From: JBLMZW01 sp050259035
GTDB lineage: Bacteria > Bacillota > Syntrophomonadia > Syntrophomonadales > DTU052
NCBI GenBank assembly: GCA_050259035.1
Contig: JBLMZW010000087.1
Location: forward strand, 1 to 6,492
Reading direction: 5' to 3'
DNA: 6,492 bases
Under the pieces are notes generated by a model that saw nothing but the letters and a program-made list of their open reading frames with translations, was not told the DNA's origin and did not search any database. The translations under genes were made by a program, and so were the position numbers. Within the stretch, counting starts at the first letter, position 1, and the number at the start of each line of letters is the position of its first letter. Positions 5,946-6,492 of the stretch are shown in pieces.

Positions 5946-6124
5946 TCCTACACCTCCAAGGCTTTAATGCTTCCACCACCAGCGAGATGAAGGTACTGTA
6001 TTCAACCCCAGTACTCGCCGCGTCAAATGCTTCATAATATGCCACGGTCTTCCTTACGAACAATCACCGGTAGATATCCTTCTTTTGTTAATTCCAGTTT
6101 AGCCCAATTTATAATAATCACAAA
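5932..6124 (-). pseudogene. Fic family protein, degraded C-terminal remnant
   Basis: Fic proteins transfer AMP or related groups to target proteins. Upstream of the toroid gene the minus strand reads NWAKLELTKEGYLPVIVRKEDR from about 6109 to 6044, then shifts by one frame and continues AYYEAFDAASTGVEYSTFISLVVEALKPW (6042 to about 5956), stopping at 5932 just inside the toroid gene. Together these match the end of the Fic fold, where GYPPVxIRKEDRxxYYEAL and a following PFIxLVxEAL stretch are typical. The usual EDRxxYY spacing suggests two bases were lost at about 6043. In-frame stops lie just before the preserved part, and no HPFxxGNGR active-site motif is found up to the LysM gene. It is a dead fragment with front and active site missing. 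Confidence 0.7.
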
Positions 6125-6262
6125 CCTATTCTATTAATTTCATGCTCGCCTAATTGACTTATTTCGTATTTATCCAACCGAAGGGTCGAGCACCAAAGTA
6201 CTAAGAAATCTATATATTAAATAGATAGAAATGGATTGGGTAAAAAATCAGGAGGCTAGACC
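5946..6262. other. Divergent intergenic region between toroid and LysM genes
   Basis: This 317-base stretch contains the Fic remnant on its left half. The right half (about 6125-6262) is AT-rich and holds the leader and probable promoter of the LysM gene. A small inverted repeat, ATCTAT (6208-6213) and ATAGAT (6221-6226), surrounds the candidate -10. On the minus strand a weak TTGTTC-18-TATTAT arrangement inside the Fic remnant could drive the toroid gene, but I do not trust it. No RNA gene is recognisable. Confidence 0.5.
6191..6219 (+). promoter_or_regulatory. Possible sporulation (SigK-like) promoter of the LysM gene
   Basis: CACC (6191-6194) and TATATATTA (6211-6219) are separated by 16 bases. 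This resembles the mother-cell SigK pattern, AC in the -35 region and CATAnnnTA at -10, with one mismatch. No vegetative TTGACA box is seen at the right distance. AT-rich DNA makes chance matches easy. Confidence 0.25.
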
Positions 6263-6492
6263 ATGTTGATCAAAGTGAAAAAAGGGCGGGTCCCCAGAAG
6301 CTGTCCGTCAGGATTTCAGAGCCGGTATACTGTAGTTCGAGGCGATACTATGTATTTAATAGCGCAGCGTTATGGCATCCCCTTGATGGCCCTAATCAAT
6401 GCCAACCTGCATATTACTAATCCGAATTTGATTTACCCGGGAGATGTATTATGTGTTCCCTCCCAACTAGTCTTACCCTGTTGCGTTATTCT
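6263..6492 (+). CDS. LysM domain protein (3' end cut by window edge)
   Basis: LysM domains bind N-acetylglucosamine-containing glycans such as peptidoglycan. The first 76 residues are visible. A short basic N-terminus with CPSGF (14-18) and no signal peptide leads straight into one LysM module at about 21-66 (YTVVRGDTMYLIAQRYGI, then LINANLHITNPNLIYPGDVLCVP), followed by PCCV at 72-75. The missing signal peptide and the cysteines recall small LysM proteins of spore-forming Clostridia that act inside the mother cell on the spore coat or cortex; that role is inferred. The ATG has GGAGG (6251-6255) 7 bases upstream. It is the only plus-strand gene and faces away from the toroid gene. More domains may follow beyond the window. 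Confidence 0.88.
   Translation, partial: MLIKVKKGRVPRSCPSGFQSRYTVVRGDTMYLIAQRYGIPLMALINANLHITNPNLIYPGDVLCVPSQLVLPCCVI

Noticed and set aside
5518..5967. Two plus-strand open frames of 69 and 77 codons
   Set aside because: They are antisense to the toroid gene and show no recognisable protein features.
1..6492. CRISPR array or retron-like RNA
   Set aside because: No regularly spaced direct repeats, reverse transcriptase or Cas gene is present.

Overview
The window looks like chromosomal DNA of a Gram-positive, probably spore-forming member of the Clostridia. The clues are strong GGAGG-type ribosome binding sites, TTG and GTG starts, a TipA/Mta-type MerR regulator, a LysM protein with a cysteine pattern, and a MASE3 sensor domain. 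A Desulfotomaculum/Pelotomaculum-like relative is my guess from the family mix and moderate GC content; the sequence does not prove it. Base composition varies: the MerR gene at the left edge is clearly more AT-rich than the beta-propeller gene.

Layout, left to right. All genes but the last are on the minus strand. Bases 1-752 hold a TipA/Mta-like MerR regulator cut by the left edge. It has its own MerR-type promoter (19-bp spacer with a palindrome) at 845-875. Bases 1028-1804 encode a membrane protein that is only a MASE3 sensor domain, with no attached kinase or GGDEF output. A strong terminator at about 1894-1934 separates it from a large exported protein (1947 to about 3902) made of an eight-repeat PQQ-like beta-propeller followed by two CARDB domains. 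Next comes a compact mobile unit (4021-4967): a REP-associated Y1 (HUH) transposase gene bounded by a 27-bp inverted repeat, each copy containing a small REP-like hairpin. Beyond it is an alpha-alpha toroid (prenyltransferase/squalene-cyclase-repeat-like) protein (4932-5945). Its upstream region is the degraded, frameshifted C-terminal end of a Fic family protein. At the right edge a divergent plus-strand LysM protein begins at 6263 and runs out of the window.

The genes do not look like one pathway. The region reads as accessory DNA in which separately transcribed genes sit among insertion scars. The main observation is that the transposase unit's inverted repeats overlap both neighbouring reading frames. 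One end supplies the last 9 to 11 codons of the toroid gene. The other supplies the first 10 codons of the longest open frame of the propeller gene, whose true start is probably about 150 bases downstream. The second observation is the unannotated Fic relic. I did not find a convincing new multi-gene system.
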